64,000 bases of DNA from positions 181,226,001 to 181,290,000 of the forward strand of contig JBITNC010000001.1 of the NCBI GenBank assembly GCA_050084985.1. Direction: 5' to 3'. The notes below the pieces were generated by a model. That model saw nothing but the letters and a program-made list of their open reading frames with translations. It did no database searches and had not been told where the DNA came from. The position numbers and the translations under genes are program-made. Shown here one piece after another: positions 61,572 through 64,000 of the stretch. Position 1 is the stretch's first letter; every line of letters begins with the position of its first letter. Origin of the DNA: Nageia nagi. Taxonomy: Eukaryota > Pinophyta.

Positions 61572-62357
61572 TGTTAATGCCTAAAAAAGAATTTTAATTT
61601 AATTAAAATACACCTTTTTGGTATCTAAAATTAATTATTTATTTAAGTGGTTTATTGTTATTTTGAGTATTATTCCCTCCACTACCTTTATTTTTTATGG
61701 AAATAGGTCAACCTAAAGATAAGCCCAATAAGGTGTCTTAGCATTAGAACTTGATAATCCTAAGGAAGAGGCTTGGCACTAGGCCTATTTCCTATAAAAT
61801 AAGTGAAGGGTTATGCATCATGTATCATGACATAATCTAGATCCTTAATATGTGGTAATAAAAATATTGTTAATTGATGTTCTAAAACACCACCTATCAC
61901 ATATGGATTTTATTATACTTAAGAATACTTCATTCCTACAATTATTTGATCCATTGTATATGAACAACCTAACTTCAAAGGAGATCTTGCAATAAAAATT
62001 GAAGGTTCTGAAGGTTTATATGTGGATCATTGAATGATGATGCTTCATTCTAAGCGATGAGGATCCATAAATGTTTGGTGGTCTCATTTAGTGGAATAGT
62101 TCATCGATGATTTCTTTGAGTCAAGTGTGAACTATTATCTTCACAATAGGTAAAGTAACAAATTTATAAGTTAATTTAAATTCATATTTTATAGGTTAAG
62201 GTTAATTAAGAATTACAGGTTATTTTCATCTTTATATTGGATTGCTTTAGTCAATAGTAGGATTGTGATCTTTGTTAATTCTTCTATTTTTAGTTGTAAT
62301 TCAATATTATAATTAATCCTAATAATTATCTATAAATTAATTATTTTGGTTATAAAA
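61572..62357 (+). repeat. TE8 3' LTR
   Basis: Begins TGTTAATGCCTAAAAA and ends TTTTGGTTATAAAA. Matches 47634-48436 and, in reverse, 9867-10541. Confidence 0.8.
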
Positions 62358-63320
62358 ATAGTCATCATGTTGAACTATTTTTCATGGACTCCAATGATGG
62401 CAAGATATGTAAAAAATGGTTTTTCTTATTAGAGTTACTTAGTACTTATTTTAGGTATCTAGGCTAGCTTTACCTCACTAGACAAGATAGTGTGTTTATG
62501 AGTTATCATCCTCATCATTTAGTTAAAATTAAATGATTGTGATCATAATCCATACCAACCAATAATGTGGTTGTCATTTGTAAGAAAGGACCTTTTGTCA
62601 TTTTGATATAGTGTAAGCTATCACTTTCTAGCTCATTTGTGATTTTGTTCATAGATCTTTGATCTTAGGTTTTTTTTTCTCTCTTCATGGTATCATACAA
62701 AAGGAGTTCTTGAGGATTTTCCACTCACTTGCATTTCAAAGTGATGACATGGAAAAAGGTGGCCACATTCTCATCCGATCTCTCCAAGCATATTTGCACA
62801 TTAGATTTAGGACTCTAAAGAGTTTTATATTGAATCCATAAACCTTTATTTTATCCAAATGGATCTATGTATGGGGTTCTTTATCTATGGGATCTTAAAG
62901 TCCTTCCTAGCTTTCATTGATCTCCTTTGAGTACCTCACAAATATGTTATTCCTTCATGATATTACAATCATCTCCACCTGTAGAAGCTAACAATTTTCT
63001 CACTACAAAATTTGTGCTTGCATATTGAGGCCCTTCATGATGTCGTGATCATCTTAGTAGTGTTTTTGGCTCAATATATGTGATTGATGCATCATTTCCT
63101 AACATCTCATACATACTATGTGGGATCTCATTATGCTCTTGTAGTTCCCATGGATCACACTCCTCCATGGATTTTTCTCATTACACAAACCTAAAATAGA
63201 TTTTCCACTTGCAACATATCTCCCTATTTATTTATCATATATGGATTTCTCTCATGGATATGCAACTCTATTATACATCTTCAAAATGTTGGAGTTAACT
63301 ATGACTTACATTGTTGTTGA
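62358..63320. other. Region without recognised features
   Basis: No gene, LTR or repeat structure recognised. The open stretch at 62659-62841 has no family motif. Slightly less AT-rich than average. Confidence 0.35.
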
Positions 63321-63324
63321 TCGA

Positions 63325-63665
63325 TGGGGTTCACTAACTATCCCATAGAAATAGATTACTATCCCATGGAAATATTTCATGTGTAAATCATTAGTCCTAT
63401 CATATGAGAGTGGTTTTGATGAATGGTAGGATGGTTTAGAGGTTAGGGATCTATATTGAAAATAGGTGTTTCAGGGTTCGAATATTTGCAATCATTTTTG
63501 AAAGGAAAAAAATCCAACACTTAGAATTTTTTAACTATACATTTTTACTATTTTTGTGGGATAGTCAATAATTTTCATGAGATAATTGACTTTTTTTGTG
63601 GGATAGTTACCTATTTTATGTAATAAATAACTAAATTTAAGGGATAGTCAATAGGTCCCACCACT
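63325..63665. repeat. Inverted short-repeat cluster around a tRNA-like core
   Basis: On the left, ACTATCCCATAGAAA and ACTATCCCATGGAAA (about 63337 and 63358). On the right, the inverse motif recurs: TTTTGTGGGATAGTCAAT, a variant TTTCATGAGATAATTGAC, TTTTGTGGGATAGTTACC and TTTAAGGGATAGTCAAT (about 63553-63650). Confidence 0.55.
63428..63492 (+). ncRNA. tRNA-derived SINE-like pol III promoter (putative)
   Basis: ATGGTTTAGAGGTTAGGG (A-box-like) is followed 40 bp later by GGGTTCGAAT (B-box-like, about 63473), the arrangement of a tRNA or tRNA-derived SINE head. No acceptor stem pairing is evident, so a functional tRNA is unlikely. Sequence after it is A-rich but shows no clear SINE tail. Confidence 0.4.
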
Positions 63666-64000
63666 CGCTAGTCAACTACACATAGGTAATAGTTAACTAT
63701 TTCCTCTTAAAATCCTTAGTTAGCTTATGACATGATATGAAGATCTCTGAAGCCTTTCCTCTCTCATGGCACTTATGTTGAGTAGCATCTTTTATCAACC
63801 TATGGTCTGCAAAATAGGGTTTTAATTAATTCTTTTTGGCTACCTATATATTTCTTAAACATTAAGACTTTGCAATATTTATTTGGCAGTATTTTTTAAT
63901 TTTTCCCTCATTGTAAATTTTTAGGGGGCCATAAACTAAATTTGAGGAGGCTTTTGAATTAATATTATAGAATCTACATATGAAGTTGGCTTCATGTAAT

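Larger units (their letters stand above)
47634..62357 (+). mobile_element. TE8: non-autonomous LTR retrotransposon interrupted by TE9
   Basis: 5' LTR (about 47634-48436), PBS-like site (48438), internal sequence continuing across the TE9 insertion (48852/57465), an acidic ORF remnant, a tandem repeat array, a purine-rich tract and a 3' LTR (61572-62357). Flanks of TE9 join in a way that parallels TE3 (48780-48852 plus 57470 onward aligns with 11650-11790). No protease, RT or integrase is seen. Without TE9 it would be about 6 kb. Confidence 0.72.

Noticed and set aside
63428-63492. A functional tRNA gene
   Set aside because: Only A- and B-box-like motifs are present; acceptor and anticodon stems do not pair convincingly.

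Overview
The window is nuclear DNA of a land plant with a large, repeat-filled genome. It is very AT-rich (about 30% GC by eye) and consists almost entirely of decayed LTR retrotransposons. I found no intact host gene, rRNA gene, CRISPR array or bacterial-type operon. The old nested Ty3/gypsy and Ty1/copia elements and the many stop-generating C-to-T / G-to-A changes suit an ancient, heavily methylated genome. A gymnosperm is my best guess, and one as AT-rich as Welwitschia would fit, but this is inference and AT-rich parasitic plants cannot be excluded.

Layout, with my own working labels. TE1 (1-9861, minus) is a Tat-like Ty3/gypsy element with dual RNase H that runs off the left edge; its 5' LTR, PBS, gag and pol remain. 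It seems to sit in the primer-binding site of an older minus-strand element, of which only the LTR is visible (TE2, 9867-10541). TE3 (10745-15083, plus) is a short non-autonomous LTR element. TE4 (15490-24640, minus) is an old Ty3/gypsy pol interrupted within its integrase by TE5 (16037-21355, minus), a chromovirus-like element with both LTRs, PBS, polypurine tract and a 5-bp target duplication (GTTAG). TE5 has lost the catalytic cores of reverse transcriptase and integrase by two in-frame deletions. 24641-27470 is anonymous AT-rich DNA.

TE6 (28030-37002, plus) is an LTR element carrying a gag-like remnant and, on the opposite strand, a decayed intron-containing plant mobile domain (PMD, PF10536) gene at 31039-33160. 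This is the most unusual content of the window. 37003-40429 holds tandem repeats and an orphan LTR start. TE7 (40430-47633, plus) is a fairly complete Tat-like Ty3/gypsy pol region. TE8 (about 47634-62357, plus) is a non-autonomous relative of TE3, split by TE9 (48853-57464, minus), a full-length Ty1/copia element with 501-bp LTRs and target duplication CATAG. The right end (62358-64000) is mostly anonymous but holds a tRNA-like pol III box pair flanked by inverted short repeats.

The elements illustrate successive nesting. By hand count TE5 LTRs differ at roughly 8-9% of sites and TE9 LTRs at about 6%, so TE9 is probably the later insertion. The non-autonomous members (TE3, TE6, TE8) share LTR starts, a PBS-like TTGGTGAACC and an acidic leader ORF, and would have depended on proteins of relatives such as TE1 or TE7. 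Every coding region is broken by stops or frameshifts.
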